In this document: piece by piece, positions 8,194-17,115 of the stretch
Layout: the number at the start of each line of letters is the position of its first letter
Position numbering within the stretch: the first letter of the stretch is position 1
Source of the DNA: Gemmatimonadota bacterium
GTDB lineage: Bacteria > Gemmatimonadota > Gemmatimonadetes > Longimicrobiales > Gaopeijiaceae
Reading direction: 5' to 3'
Length of the DNA: 64,000 bases
NCBI GenBank assembly: GCA_028873815.1
Contig: JAPPNN010000010.1
Coordinates: 50,820 to 114,819, forward strand
Translations under genes and position numbers: made by a program
Notes under the pieces: model-generated
Seen by the model: the letters and a program-made list of their open reading frames with translations, nothing else
Databases searched by the model: none
Told to the model about the DNA's origin: nothing

Positions 8194-10168
8194 CTGCGTC
8201 CTCGGCGGTCGCTGGGCCGTCAATCTCCGGTACGGGCGTGCCGAACACGCGCAGGAAGACGGCCAGAACGGCCACGCCGGCCGCCAGCGCGATCCACGTG
8301 GGCAGCCCGAGGGCGGTTCCCACGCTGCCCAGTGCCAGACCGATCACGCCGACGAGCACGGCATATGGCAACTGGGTGCGCACATGGTCGACGTGGTCGC
8401 ACGCGGCCGCGGTCGAGGACAGCACGGTGGTATCGGAGATGGGTGAGCAGTGGTCGCCCCAGATCGCACCCGCCAGCACCGAACTCGTGGTGCCGAGCAG
8501 GATGCCGTAGACGGAGCCGTCGGCGAAGCCCGTGCCACCCGCGAGCGATACCGTCAGGGGGATCACCAGGGGGATCAGGATTGCCATGGTGGTCCACGAT
8601 GTCCCGGTCGCGAAGGCCATCGCGCCGGCGGTCACGAACACGACCGCCGGGAGAAGGAACAGCGGCAGGTTGCCGCCCAGCAGCTGCGACAGGTAGCCCG
8701 CCGTGCCGACATCCTGTGTCACCGCACCGAGCGACCATGCCAGGGTCAGAATCACCATGGCGATCATCATGGCCTTGACGCCGCCCAGCCACGCGCCAAC
8801 GCACTCGTGCACGGTCAGGATGCGTTGTCCCAGCGACAGCGCGGCCGCGACCAGACATCCCGCGAGCGACCCCCAGAGGAGGGGATTGAAGGGGTCGGCC
8901 GCGCCGAAGGTGTCACGCAGATGGTAGAAGACCCCGGCCAGGCCTCCGCTGGCCGAGCCCTCGCCCAGCGCAGCGCGTCCCGAGGCGTACAGTCCGCCGA
9001 GTACGACAAGCACGACGGTCAGCACCGGAAGGCCCGCATTCCACCACCGCTTCGGCGCCCCTTCCTTGGCGTTCACGAAGCTCGCGGAGGTGTCGGTGGC
9101 CAGCATCGCCCCCTCACGGTGGACCCCGCCGCCCGCCGCCGCCCGCTGTTCGGCCCTGGCCATCGGACCGAAGTCCCGGTTCATGTACGACGTCATGAAC
9201 ACGAGGGCCATCGCGAGTATGGGATAGAAGAGGTAGGGGATCGTCTGGATGAAGACCGTGTACGGACTCAGGCCTGCGAGGAAGGCCGCGTCGGCGCCCG
9301 TCGTGGTGCCGGCCGCGGCGGTGAGGCCACCGCCGATCAGCGAGATCTCGTACCCGACCCAGGTCGAGACGGGCACCAGGGCGGCGATGGGAGCGGCGGT
9401 CGAATCCACGAGGTAGGCCAGCTTCTCGCGCGAGACCTTGAGCCGGTCCGTAACGGGGCGCATCGTGTTGCCGACGACGAGCGTGTTGGCGTAGTCGTCG
9501 AAGAAGATCGCCAGCCCGGCGGCGGCCGTGGCCAGCTTGCCCCGGCGCCGGTTTCTGGCCAGGGGGGCGACGGCGCGGACCACGCCCAGCGTGCCGCCGT
9601 TCTTGCTGATCATCCCGACCATCCCGCCCAGCAGCAGACTGAAGACCACGATCTGCGTGTGGCCGCCGTCGGTGTCGCCGAGGGCCGGGACGATATACTG
9701 ATCGACGAGCCGCCACGTCGCCTGGATCGGGTTGTAACCGGCCACCGCCAGCGCGCCGAGCCAGATGCCGGCCAGGAGCGCCGTGATCACCTCCTTGAAG
9801 ATCAGGGCGAGCGCGATGGCGACAAGCGGCGGAAGAATCGAGAACCACGCGGGAGCGAAGGGACTGGTGACCGTGTGCACCGTGCCGCCCACCCGCACTT
9901 CCAGCGGAAGCTCGGCCCGCGAGCGCACGACGACGTCACGGAATTCGCGGACCTGACGTGCACCGACCGTTCCCGAAGCGATCAGCGTTCCCTCGGCGCT
10001 GCGGACCTCGACCAGCGAGGACACCTCGTCCGCTCCATGCACCGTGAGCGTGAACGGCACCGAGCCGAGGACGACCCTGGGGCCCTCGACGGCTTCCTGT
10101 CCGCTCGCGCCGACGGGAATCGCGGTGAGAGTGCCCATGAGGAGAAGGTGGGTGGTTCGAAGGAACAT
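8189..10168 (-). CDS. NhaC-family Na+/H+ antiporter with an extra N-terminal exported domain
   Basis: Secondary transporter of the NhaC/ion-transporter superfamily, about 659 residues. The start is the ATG at 10168, because it begins a clear signal peptide (MFLRTTHLLLMGTLTAIPVG then ASGQE) and has GGAG about 8 bases upstream; the frame extends further to 10831 only through the antisense of pyrR. After the signal peptide comes a short beta-rich region (about residues 25-110), then ten or more membrane helices with typical NhaC segments (IFFDDYANTLVVGNTMRP, STWVGYEISLIGGG, TSSVLAGAIWGDHCSPISDT). The conserved Asp pairs suggest ion-coupled transport of Na+ or an organic acid; the substrate is not readable. 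The fused exported domain is unusual for canonical NhaC. The gene diverges from pyrR and converges on tadA. Confidence 0.88.
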   Translation of the reverse strand: MFLRTTHLLLMGTLTAIPVGASGQEAVEGPRVVLGSVPFTLTVHGADEVSSLVEVRSAEGTLIASGTVGARQVREFRDVVVRSRAELPLEVRVGGTVHTVTSPFAPAWFSILPPLVAIALALIFKEVITALLAGIWLGALAVAGYNPIQATWRLVDQYIVPALGDTDGGHTQIVVFSLLLGGMVGMISKNGGTLGVVRAVAPLARNRRRGKLATAAAGLAIFFDDYANTLVVGNTMRPVTDRLKVSREKLAYLVDSTAAPIAALVPVSTWVGYEISLIGGGLTAAAGTTTGADAAFLAGLSPYTVFIQTIPYLFYPILAMALVFMTSYMNRDFGPMARAEQRAAAGGGVHREGAMLATDTSASFVNAKEGAPKRWWNAGLPVLTVVLVVLGGLYASGRAALGEGSASGGLAGVFYHLRDTFGAADPFNPLLWGSLAGCLVAAALSLGQRILTVHECVGAWLGGVKAMMIAMVILTLAWSLGAVTQDVGTAGYLSQLLGGNLPLFLLPAVVFVTAGAMAFATGTSWTTMAILIPLVIPLTVSLAGGTGFADGSVYGILLGTTSSVLAGAIWGDHCSPISDTTVLSSTAAACDHVDHVRTQLPYAVLVGVIGLALGSVGTALGLPTWIALAAGVAVLAVFLRVFGTPVPEIDGPATAEDAA

Positions 10169-10200
10169 GAGGGCTCCGCGTGGGCGTTGGGGACGTGAAG

Positions 10201-10225
10201 GACCGGGAACGGCCGGACCGGGAAC
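10201..10225. repeat. Direct repeat in the nhaC/pyrR intergenic region
   Basis: GACCGGGAAC occurs at 10201-10210 and again at 10216-10225, a 15-base period, between the divergent antiporter and pyrR genes. It may be an operator. I could not identify a canonical PyrR anti-antiterminator loop or a terminator in the leader up to 10333. Confidence 0.4.
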
Positions 10226-10333
10226 CCCATCATGATGTTGGCCGACGGCTTCCTGTGCAATTACCTTTGGGCCGCCCGGAATGCTGTCCGCCGCGCTGAC
10301 CCGCGGCCCATCGAAGGAGTGCGAACCCGAAAG

Positions 10334-10888
10334 GTGACTCCCACCGACCCCACGGTGCTCATGGACGGCGCGGATGTCCGGCGTGCTGTCGACCGCATGG
10401 CTCACGAGGTTCTGGAGAAGCTGGGAGGCAACCGTCGTTTCGTGCTGATCGGAATCCAGCGGCGGGGGGTCGACCTTGCCGGCATGATCTCGACCGCCAT
10501 CGCAGCCGCCGAGGGAATCGAAGTCGCCACCGGCACTCTGGACATCACCTTCTATCGTGACGACCTGATGGCTGTCGGGCCGCGCCCGGTGGTGGGTGAA
10601 ACGAAGCTCCCGACCGGTGGTCTGGACGACATGGCGGTCGTCCTGGTGGACGATGTCCTGTACACTGGCCGCACGGCGCGCGCCGCCCTTAACGAGCTCA
10701 TGGACTGGGGACGCCCCGCGCGCATCCTCCTCTGCGTTCTCGTGGACCGCGGCGACCGCGAATTGCCGATACAGCCGGACATCGTGGGCCGTGCGTTCCA
10801 GGTGCTGGCGAATCAGCGGGTGGATGTCCACGTTCCGGATATCGACGGGGAGCTGGCGGTGGTGCTCAGTGCCGTGGAGCGCGGATGA
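10334..10888 (+). CDS. pyrR: PyrR: pyrimidine regulatory protein / uracil phosphoribosyltransferase
   Basis: Phosphoribosyltransferase-fold protein that in Firmicutes binds pyr mRNA with UMP and also has weak UPRTase activity. About 184 residues from the GTG at 10334, chosen because the family begins about nine residues before the first conserved helix ([20 protein letters not shown]). A GTG at 10319 is the alternative; the purine-rich GAAGGAG at 10313-10319 is oddly placed for either. The PRPP-binding motif [17 protein letters not shown] and the substrate loop [10 protein letters not shown] are both intact. It heads pyrR-pyrB-pyrC with an ATGA overlap into pyrB. Autoregulation of this operon is plausible, but no attenuator is obvious. 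Confidence 0.92.
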   Translation: MTPTDPTVLMDGADVRRAVDRMAHEVLEKLGGNRRFVLIGIQRRGVDLAGMISTAIAAAEGIEVATGTLDITFYRDDLMAVGPRPVVGETKLPTGGLDDMAVVLVDDVLYTGRTARAALNELMDWGRPARILLCVLVDRGDRELPIQPDIVGRAFQVLANQRVDVHVPDIDGELAVVLSAVERG

Positions 10889-11856
10889 CCGGATCGGCGG
10901 CGGCTCTGGGCAAGGACCTGATCGGGCTGGAGCCTTTGTCGCCAGATCAGATTCGAGTCATTCTCGACACCGCCGAACCCTTCAAGGAGATCACCGAGCG
11001 GCGTATCAAGAAGCTCCCGGTGCTGCGTGGGAAGACCATCGTCAACCTCTTCTTCGAGCCGTCCACCCGCACCCGCATCTCCTTCGAATTCGCGGAAAAG
11101 CGGCTGTCAGCCGACACGGTGAACATCGGTGCCGCCGGATCCTCGGTTTCGAAGGGGGAGACGCTGGTGGACACGGCGCGCAACCTGGAGGCGATGAGCA
11201 TCGACATGGTGGTGATCCGCCACTGGTCGGCCGGCGCCGCGTCCTTCCTCGCGGCGCGCATTCCCTCGAACGTGATCAATGCGGGCGACGGCGCCCACGA
11301 GCATCCCACCCAGGGACTGCTGGACATTCTCACGCTGCGCGACCACTTCGGAAGTCTCGAAGGACTGCGGGTGTGCATCGTCGGGGACGTGCTGCACTCG
11401 CGCGTTGCGCGGTCCAACATCTACGGGCTGGTCAAATTGGGTGCCCGGGTCGGCGTGTGCGGGCCACGTACTCTCCTGCCGGCGCGCATCGAACAGCTCG
11501 GCGTGCGGGTCTTCGCCAGGGTCGACGACGCAATTCGGTGGGCGGACGCACTGAACGTGCTGCGGTTGCAGCTGGAGCGGATGCAGGACGGCTTCGTGCC
11601 GTCGCTCAGGGAGTACAACCGGGTGTTCGGGATCACGCGCCCACGCCTCGAGCGTGCGCCGAAGGAACTGCTGATCATGCACCCCGGACCGATGAATCGG
11701 GGCGTCGAGATCGATTCGGATGTGGCGGACGGGCCTCACTCGGTGATTCTGCAGCAGGTGACCAACGGAGTGGCCGTGCGCATGGCGGTCCTCTACCTGC
11801 TGGCGGGCGGCGCACCGCATTTGGCCGAGGCCGCACGGGACTGGACGGGCGCATGA
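10885..11856 (+). CDS. pyrB: Aspartate carbamoyltransferase catalytic subunit
   Basis: Catalyses carbamoyl phosphate + aspartate to carbamoyl aspartate, the committed step of pyrimidine synthesis. 323 residues. The carbamoyl-phosphate loop [12 protein letters not shown] is near residues 53-64, [17 protein letters not shown] holds the conserved His and Gln of the active site, and [13 protein letters not shown] is the C-terminal signature. It overlaps pyrR and pyrC by ATGA at both ends (10885-10888 and 11853-11856). No pyrI regulatory subunit is present, and its immediate partner is an active-looking dihydroorotase. Confidence 0.97.
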   Translation: MTGSAAALGKDLIGLEPLSPDQIRVILDTAEPFKEITERRIKKLPVLRGKTIVNLFFEPSTRTRISFEFAEKRLSADTVNIGAAGSSVSKGETLVDTARNLEAMSIDMVVIRHWSAGAASFLAARIPSNVINAGDGAHEHPTQGLLDILTLRDHFGSLEGLRVCIVGDVLHSRVARSNIYGLVKLGARVGVCGPRTLLPARIEQLGVRVFARVDDAIRWADALNVLRLQLERMQDGFVPSLREYNRVFGITRPRLERAPKELLIMHPGPMNRGVEIDSDVADGPHSVILQQVTNGVAVRMAVLYLLAGGAPHLAEAARDWTGA

Positions 11857-13178
11857 GCCGCGTTCTCATCCGCGGGGGACGTGTTATCGATCCTGCAGCC
11901 GGCCTCGACGCGGGCGAGTCGGACGTACTCGTCGTGGACGGCAGGATCGACGCGGTCGGCCCCGGCCTCGACGCGGGAGACGCCGATGTGGTTGATGCCC
12001 GCGGGCTGATTGTCGCGCCCGGGTTCGTGGATCCCCATGCGCACCTCTGCGAGCCGGGATGGGAGCACCGCGAGACGATCCGCACGGGGGCGCTGGCGGC
12101 GGCAGCCGGTGGGTATACTACCGTCTGCGCGATGCCCGATACGGATCCGGTCGTCGACGACCCCGCGTCGGTGGGCTTCATCGTTGCCGAAGGGCGACGC
12201 GCGCGCGGGGCCAGGGTCTACCCGGTCGCGGCACTGTCTGCCGGCTGCGAAGGGGAGCGCCTCACCGAGTTCGGCGAGATCGTGGACGCCGGCGCCGTGG
12301 CGGTATGTGACGCGGGCAAGGCGGTAGAGTCGTCCAGCCTGATGCGGCTTGCCCTCGAATACGCCCGGTCGTTCGGCGTGCCGGTGTTGTCCCAGGGGGA
12401 GGACCGGGATCTTGCGCGCACCGGCGTGATGCACGAAGGGGTCATGTCGACCCGGCTGGGGTTGCGCGGCAAGCCTGCCGTCGCGGAAGAGATCGGCGTG
12501 GCGCGGGACCTCGCTCTTGCCCGTACGACTGGCGGAAGGCTTCATCTGCAACGGATTTCAACGGGTGTGGCCGCCGAACTGATCCGCGCTGCCAGGGCCG
12601 CTGGTGTGCAGGTTACCGCCGAAGCCACGCCGCACCACCTGTTGTTGTCCGACGATCTGCTGGAAGGCTACGGCACGGAATACAAAGTCGATCCGCCGCT
12701 GCGCACAGTGGGCGACGTGGAGTTGCTGGGCGCGGCGCTGGCCGACGGGATCATCGACTGTATCGCAACGGACCACGCACCGCGTCACTACGACGAAAAG
12801 GAGCAGGCCTTCGACGATGCGCCGCACGGTGTCGTGGGACTGGAAACCGCCTTCGCGGTTCTGCACACCCGCCTTGTGCGGAAGAACCTGCTTCCGCTGC
12901 ACGATCTGCTGCACCGCATGTCGACGGGTCCCGCGCGCGCCCTCGGACTGCCGGGAGGCAGCCTGGAACCCGGTCAGCCGGCCGACGTCGTGCTCATCGA
13001 CACCGAGTTGGACTGGACCGTCGTGGCCGAGAACTTTGTCTCGAAGGGGCGGAACACGCCGTTCGAGGGTGCCGGGATGACCGGAAGGGTCGTCAGAACG
13101 CTGGTGGGCGGGACGACCGTCTGGAGTCTGGGTCGGGCTACTCGTGCCCCTGGACCAGGCGCGCCAGCTGCGACTTGA
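11853..13178 (+). CDS. pyrC: Dihydroorotase
   Basis: Zinc amidohydrolase that cyclises carbamoyl aspartate to dihydroorotate. About 441 residues from the ATG at 11853, which overlaps the pyrB stop; the frame is open far upstream, but only as an out-of-frame reading of pyrB. Metal ligands: [10 protein letters not shown] (His62, His64), conserved His residues in the central barrel, and the late motif [13 protein letters not shown] with the catalytic Asp. This is a class I (PyrC/AllB-like) enzyme; the metal ligands are retained, so it is not the inactive PyrC' type that pairs with ATCase. The last 41 bases overlap the antisense rpsT gene. Confidence 0.95.
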   Translation: MSRVLIRGGRVIDPAAGLDAGESDVLVVDGRIDAVGPGLDAGDADVVDARGLIVAPGFVDPHAHLCEPGWEHRETIRTGALAAAAGGYTTVCAMPDTDPVVDDPASVGFIVAEGRRARGARVYPVAALSAGCEGERLTEFGEIVDAGAVAVCDAGKAVESSSLMRLALEYARSFGVPVLSQGEDRDLARTGVMHEGVMSTRLGLRGKPAVAEEIGVARDLALARTTGGRLHLQRISTGVAAELIRAARAAGVQVTAEATPHHLLLSDDLLEGYGTEYKVDPPLRTVGDVELLGAALADGIIDCIATDHAPRHYDEKEQAFDDAPHGVVGLETAFAVLHTRLVRKNLLPLHDLLHRMSTGPARALGLPGGSLEPGQPADVVLIDTELDWTVVAENFVSKGRNTPFEGAGMTGRVVRTLVGGTTVWSLGRATRAPGPGAPAAT

Positions 13179-13392
13179 TCCGGCCGGCCTTGTTCGGGTG
13201 AAGTACCCGGCGGTTTGCGGCTCTGTCGATCAGCGCGACCGCATCGCGACGGTGCTGTTCGGCGTTCTCGTGCGTATCGGCTTCGCGAACCCTGCGAACC
13301 GCCGTGCGGATGCGGGAACGGGTTACGCGGTTGCGGCCCCGCGCCTCCCGGCTCAGCTCCATCCGCTTCTTCGCACTCTTGATGTTGGGCAT
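13138..13392 (-). CDS. rpsT: 30S ribosomal protein bS20
   Basis: Small basic protein that binds 16S rRNA, 84 residues as usual. It starts MPNIKSAKKRMELSREARGR and is followed by Arg/Lys-rich helices, all typical of S20. It is convergent with pyrC and overlaps its 3' end by 41 bases (13138-13178), so both coding frames share DNA there. The start ATG at 13392 is preceded by a weak purine stretch. A structured leader lies upstream (13433-13473). S20 is known in E. coli to repress its own translation, so regulation through this leader is plausible. Confidence 0.96.
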   Translation of the reverse strand: MPNIKSAKKRMELSREARGRNRVTRSRIRTAVRRVREADTHENAEQHRRDAVALIDRAANRRVLHPNKAGRIKSQLARLVQGHE

Positions 13393-13432
13393 CTCGGTAT
13401 GGTTTCCCCACAGTGGGTCGTGCGCATTTCTG

Positions 13433-13473
13433 CCGGCCTCCGAAAGTAAGGCCGGTTCGAAAGGTAGAACCGG
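13433..13473 (-). promoter_or_regulatory. Two overlapping hairpins upstream of rpsT
   Basis: On the minus strand, stem A is CCGGTTC...GAACCGG (13473-13452, 8-base loop) and stem B is CCGGCCT...AGGCCGG (13455-13433, 9-base loop). They share CCGG (13452-13455), so only one can form at a time, the layout of an attenuator or a switch. The loops are also similar (TACCTTTC and TACTTTCGG). A possible promoter, TTGATC with a 17-base spacer and TACCTT, overlaps stem A. The element could therefore instead be a pair of operators. No U-tract follows stem B. Confidence 0.45.
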
Positions 13474-13580
13474 GGGCCGAAACGATCAACCGCCGCCCAC
13501 AAGACGTCCGCCCGCCGCCGCTGGCCACCCGCTCCCGTCCTGTGGGCCGCCCGTGCGGGTGTCGCGACTCCCGGACCGGG

Positions 13581-13610
13581 CTGGCAGCCACAGAGAGACC
13601 TTTCTACAAT
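13581..13610 (+). promoter_or_regulatory. Promoter for a leaderless M50 protease mRNA
   Basis: TACAAT (13605-13610, five of six consensus) ends exactly 7 bases before the ATG at 13618, with a weak CTGGCA (13581-13586) 18 bases upstream. Transcription should start on or beside the ATG. There is no Shine-Dalgarno, which agrees with a leaderless transcript. Confidence 0.5.
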
Positions 13611-13617
13611 TCCGATC

Positions 13618-14268
13618 ATGGAAATCCTGCTGATCATCCCCGTCCTCCTCTTTTCCGTCGTGGTCCACGAGGTGGCGCATGCGTGGCAGGCGCTCAGGGA
13701 AGGGGACACCACGGCCCGCGACCTTGGCCGAATCACGCTCAACCCGATCCCCCATCTTGATCCGATGGGTTCGGTGCTGGTGCCTCTGGTGCTGTACCTG
13801 CTTCCCGGCGATTTCCTGTTCGGGTGGGCCAGGCCGGTTCCGGTGAACCCGCGCAACTACCGCAGCTACCGGGCGGGCGACATCCGGGTTTCGCTGGCCG
13901 GCATCGTGTCGAATCTGTGCCTCGTGGCTTTGTGCACGCTGGGACTGGTCGTGACCGTACAGCTCCACGATTTGTCGCTGTTCAGCGGGCAGATCGGTGC
14001 AAGTATGGCACAAGTATTCACTTATGGGATTTTCATAAATCTGATTCTAGCGTATTTCAATCTGATTCCGGTGCCGCCGCTCGATGGCTCCCACGTCTTG
14101 TATCATCTTCTGCCACCGGCTGCCGGAGCCCGCTACCGCGCCCTGGGACGCTACGGGGTGACGCTGTTGTTCCTGACCATCCTGGTGTTCCCCGGCGCCT
14201 TCGGGGTCTTGCTCTCTCCGGTTTTTGTCGCATTCGAGTGGGTTCTGGGGCTGGTGGCGGCGCCATGA
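13618..14268 (+). CDS. Site-2 protease family (M50) membrane metalloprotease
   Basis: Polytopic intramembrane zinc protease, 216 residues. The zinc/catalytic motif is HEVAHAW near residues 18-24, and the second ligand motif is NLIPVPPLDG near 146-155. Five or so hydrophobic segments surround them. It belongs to the short YwhC/Rip3-like group without PDZ domains. It is the first gene of a run with scpA and scpB (ATGA overlap at 14265-14268); this M50-scpA-scpB order is common in bacteria, but a functional link to segregation is not established. Substrate unknown. The start is fixed by the -10 box 7 bases upstream. Confidence 0.93.
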   Translation: MEILLIIPVLLFSVVVHEVAHAWQALREGDTTARDLGRITLNPIPHLDPMGSVLVPLVLYLLPGDFLFGWARPVPVNPRNYRSYRAGDIRVSLAGIVSNLCLVALCTLGLVVTVQLHDLSLFSGQIGASMAQVFTYGIFINLILAYFNLIPVPPLDGSHVLYHLLPPAAGARYRALGRYGVTLLFLTILVFPGAFGVLLSPVFVAFEWVLGLVAAP

Positions 14269-15005
14269 ACGAGGGGTTCCTGGTCGTCGAGACCGACCGC
14301 TTCCGTGGCCCTCTCGACCTTCTTCTACACCTGATCCGCGCCCAGGACATCGACATCTTCGACATCCCTATCGCACCCATCACGCATCAGTTCCTTCAAG
14401 CGACCGAGGATCTCGGCGAAGACGGAGTGGACGAAGCGGGCGAATTCCTGGAGATGGCGGCCACCCTGATACGCATCAAGGCCCGAATGCTCCTGCCCAG
14501 CCCCACGGACGAGGAGGACGACGACCCGCGAGCGGAACTGGTGCGGAGACTGCTGGAATACGAACTGGTCCGCGAGGTCGCGACCCGGATGCGCGCAGCC
14601 GAAAGCGACCGCGGACGGCGCTTCACGAAGGGATATGTGGCGCCGCGGCCGCGGCCGGCGCTGGCCGACGCTCCGCTGGACGCAACGTGGGATCAACTCT
14701 ACGCGGCCGCGCTCGGCGTGGCATCTCCGGCGCGGCGCGAAATCGAGCACAGGGTCGCGGTACGCCCGGTTGCCATGCGGGAAAAGGTCGGGTTGATCGT
14801 TGAGTCCGTGAAGAGAGCCAGCCGCATCGAGTTTGCCAGCCTGGTTGCGCCGTGGAAGGAGCGGATGCACGGTGTCATGACGCTGCTCGCCGGACTCGAA
14901 CTGGGCCGGCGGCGCGTGGTCGCGCTCAGGCAGCGCAAGCCGTTTTCACCGCTCTGGTTCTACAAGGGCCGCAACCTGGACATTGAACTCGACGACACGA
15001 CATGA
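14265..15005 (+). CDS. scpA: Segregation and condensation protein A
   Basis: Kleisin subunit that bridges the SMC dimer in the SMC-ScpAB condensin complex. About 246 residues from the ATG at 14265. Signature: FRGPLDLLLHLIRAQDIDIF near residues 13-32, then FLEMAATLIRIKARMLLP, with an acidic linker (DEEDDDPRAE) and a C-terminal winged-helix that contacts SMC (KPFSPLWFYKGRNLDI region). It overlaps the M50 gene upstream and scpB downstream (ATGA at 15002-15005), giving coupled translation of the two ScpAB subunits. Confidence 0.95.
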   Translation: MNEGFLVVETDRFRGPLDLLLHLIRAQDIDIFDIPIAPITHQFLQATEDLGEDGVDEAGEFLEMAATLIRIKARMLLPSPTDEEDDDPRAELVRRLLEYELVREVATRMRAAESDRGRRFTKGYVAPRPRPALADAPLDATWDQLYAAALGVASPARREIEHRVAVRPVAMREKVGLIVESVKRASRIEFASLVAPWKERMHGVMTLLAGLELGRRRVVALRQRKPFSPLWFYKGRNLDIELDDTT

Positions 15006-15661
15006 ACGACGCCAGCATTGTGGAGGCCATCCTCTTTGCGAGCGACGCCCCGCTGTCACCGGGCGAGATCGCGCGCGCGGACGAGGTTCTCGACGAGGAC
15101 CGCGTGGAAGACGCGCTGGCCACGTTGCGTGCGGAATACGACAACTCGGGACGCGCGTTCGAGTTGCGTGAGGTTGCCGACGGAGTGCAACTGATGACGC
15201 GGCCCGAATTCGCGCCGTATCTCGAGCGCTTCGACACCGTGCCGAAGTCGTCGCGGCTGTCCGGCCCCGCGCTGGAAGCCCTGGCGATCGTCGCGTACCG
15301 GCAGCCGATCAGCCGCATCGAGGTGGAATACGTGCGCGGGGTCAATTCGACGGGCGTACTGCGAACCCTGCTGGACCGCGAGTTGATCGAAGCGGTGGGT
15401 CGTGGGGAGGGGGTGGGGCGTCCCGTGCTGTATGGCACGACATCGCGGTTCCTGGAGCACTTCGGCTTCCCCTCGATGGAGCACTTGCCGAGACCGGAGG
15501 AGCTTCCCGTCGTCCTCCGGGACAGGGCGCCCCTGGATGAGGTGTCCGCGGACCCGGAGGAAGCGCCGGCCGAGGAGAGCGCGGACCCGTCTCCGAGCGC
15601 GGAGGAAGCCGTTGCCGCCGTGCTCGCCCACGCCGACGGCGCGACGGAATCCGCCGAGTGA
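15002..15661 (+). CDS. scpB: Segregation and condensation protein B
   Basis: Paired winged-helix partner of ScpA in the condensin complex. 219 residues. It begins MNDASIVEAILFASDAPLSP, and the conserved core AALEALAIVAYRQPISRIEVE is recognisable as GPALEALAIVAYRQPIS. The last 60 or so residues are an acidic, Ala/Pro-rich tail (EEAPAEESADPSPSAEEAV) that is probably disordered. The stop overlaps the next start as GTGA (15658-15661). Confidence 0.95.
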   Translation: MNDASIVEAILFASDAPLSPGEIARADEVLDEDRVEDALATLRAEYDNSGRAFELREVADGVQLMTRPEFAPYLERFDTVPKSSRLSGPALEALAIVAYRQPISRIEVEYVRGVNSTGVLRTLLDRELIEAVGRGEGVGRPVLYGTTSRFLEHFGFPSMEHLPRPEELPVVLRDRAPLDEVSADPEEAPAEESADPSPSAEEAVAAVLAHADGATESAE

Positions 15662-16446
15662 AACCGGCGGCTCCGTCGGGCGTGCGTGTACAGAAGTACA
15701 TGTCCCAGGCGGGAGCCGCGTCGCGTCGCCAGGCCGAAGTCATGATCAGGGAGGGCCGCGTCGCGATTAACGGAGAGCCTGTATCCGGAATGGGTGCGCG
15801 GGTGATCCCCGGGACCGACGTCGTTTCGCTGGATGGGCGGGTTGTGGAGCCCGCGCCGCGCCGGTGGATTGTCTTTCACAAGCCCGTTGGCGTCCTCTGC
15901 ACCAGAGGCGACCCTCACGGCGGCAAGACCGTGTACGACCTTCTGCCCGCCTGGGCCGGCGGGCTCCGCTACGTCGGGCGGCTGGACCGAGATACCTCCG
16001 GCCTGCTGCTCATGACCAACGAGGGCGACCTGGCGGCGGCGCTGGCGCACCCCAGCGGGAGGGTCGAGCGGGAGTACCGCGCCCGCGTTGCGGCTCGGAT
16101 CGGCTCCCGCACGCTCAAGCGGCTCAAACGCGGGGTGGAACTCGAAGACGGCTTCGCCCGCCCCGTGAGGGTGCGCAGGTTCGAATGGGGAGAGGACGAA
16201 CCGGGTGTCCGGATTGTGCTCACCGAGGGCAGAAAGCGCGAGGTTCGCCGGCTCCTGAAGGCTGTAGGCCACCCGCCGCGGTCCCTGGCGCGCACGCGGT
16301 TCGGTCCGTTTCGCCTCGGGGGGCTGAAATCCGGAGCCTGGAGACCTGCTCTGCCCTCCGAGTTGGCCGGGGCAAGATCCCTTGTCGCCCGGTTGCCGCA
16401 TGGCCGCCGGAGGGGACCGAGGAGAAAAGGAAGACCAAGTGTCTGA
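15658..16446 (+). CDS. rluB: 23S rRNA pseudouridine synthase, RluB type
   Basis: RsuA/RluB/E/F-family pseudouridine synthase, 262 residues. It has an N-terminal S4 RNA-binding domain (VRVQKYMSQAGAASRRQAE to INGEPV) followed by the catalytic domain with GRLDRDTSGLLLMTNEG, whose Asp (in RLDRDTSG) is the nucleophile. The motif LTEGRKREVRRLLKAVGH is the RluB/RsuA C-terminal signature. The scpA-scpB-rluB order is widely conserved, which supports RluB (U2605) over RsuA or RluF. The tail is basic (GRRRGPRRKGRPSV) and overlaps the start of upp by 8 bases. Confidence 0.93.
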   Translation: MKPAAPSGVRVQKYMSQAGAASRRQAEVMIREGRVAINGEPVSGMGARVIPGTDVVSLDGRVVEPAPRRWIVFHKPVGVLCTRGDPHGGKTVYDLLPAWAGGLRYVGRLDRDTSGLLLMTNEGDLAAALAHPSGRVEREYRARVAARIGSRTLKRLKRGVELEDGFARPVRVRRFEWGEDEPGVRIVLTEGRKREVRRLLKAVGHPPRSLARTRFGPFRLGGLKSGAWRPALPSELAGARSLVARLPHGRRRGPRRKGRPSV

Positions 16447-17074
16447 CTCTACGCTGGAAGTGATCCGTCATCCCCTGATCGCACACAAGCTGTCCTTTCT
16501 GCGGGACAGGCGGACGCAACCGGCCGAGTTCAAGGAGCTCCTCGACCAGATCACGCTGCTGATGACCTTTCATGTGACACGCAGCCTCGAAGGGGACGAA
16601 GTGAGCGTTGAGACTCCCCTCGAAACCACTTGGGTTCGCCGCATCCGCGAAGACCGGCTGGTGGTCGTGCCGATCCTCCGAGCGGGATTGGGCATGTTGG
16701 AAGCCGTCAGGAAGCTGGTTCCGGGTGCGCGGGTTGGACACCTCGGGTTCTACAGGAACGAAGAGACCCTCGAACCCGTGAGGTACTATGGCAAGCTGCC
16801 TCCCCACGCCGGGAGCTCTGTCTTCCTTGTGGTCGACCCGATGTTGGGTACCGGTGGGACGGCGGCTGCGGCGGTGGCGGAACTGAAGGCACAAGGGGCC
16901 ACCGACATTCGCATGATGTGCGTGGTCGCGTCGCCCGAGGGGGCGGTCCACATGACCGCCCGGCATCCGGACGTCCCCGTTTACACTGCCGCCCTGGACC
17001 GGCAGTTGAATGCGGTGGGCTATATCGTACCCGGCCTTGGCGATGCCGGAGACCGCATATTCGGGACCTCCTGA
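16439..17074 (+). CDS. upp: Uracil phosphoribosyltransferase
   Basis: Pyrimidine salvage enzyme: uracil + PRPP to UMP. About 211 residues from the GTG at 16439, chosen because AAGGAAG sits about 7 bases upstream and the family start (SDSTLEVIRHPLIAHKLSFL) follows directly; longer in-frame starts lie inside rluB. The PRPP motif VVDPMLGTGGTAAAAV and the uracil-binding C-terminus YIVPGLGDAGDRIFGT are intact. With PyrR and PyrBC nearby, the window holds both synthesis and salvage of UMP. Confidence 0.96.
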   Translation: MSDSTLEVIRHPLIAHKLSFLRDRRTQPAEFKELLDQITLLMTFHVTRSLEGDEVSVETPLETTWVRRIREDRLVVVPILRAGLGMLEAVRKLVPGARVGHLGFYRNEETLEPVRYYGKLPPHAGSSVFLVVDPMLGTGGTAAAAVAELKAQGATDIRMMCVVASPEGAVHMTARHPDVPVYTAALDRQLNAVGYIVPGLGDAGDRIFGTS

Positions 17075-17115
17075 ACAGTGGTGGCCGGGGGTTGGTGGAT
17101 TCGTTAGCCTTATCC

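Noticed and set aside
8450..10198. 582-codon plus-strand frame opposite the NhaC gene
   Set aside because: No domain; the composition is that of a reversed membrane-protein gene.
10169..10333. PyrR-binding attenuator ahead of pyrR
   Set aside because: I looked for a terminator with U-run and the conserved PyrR loop and could not find either; only a direct repeat is present.
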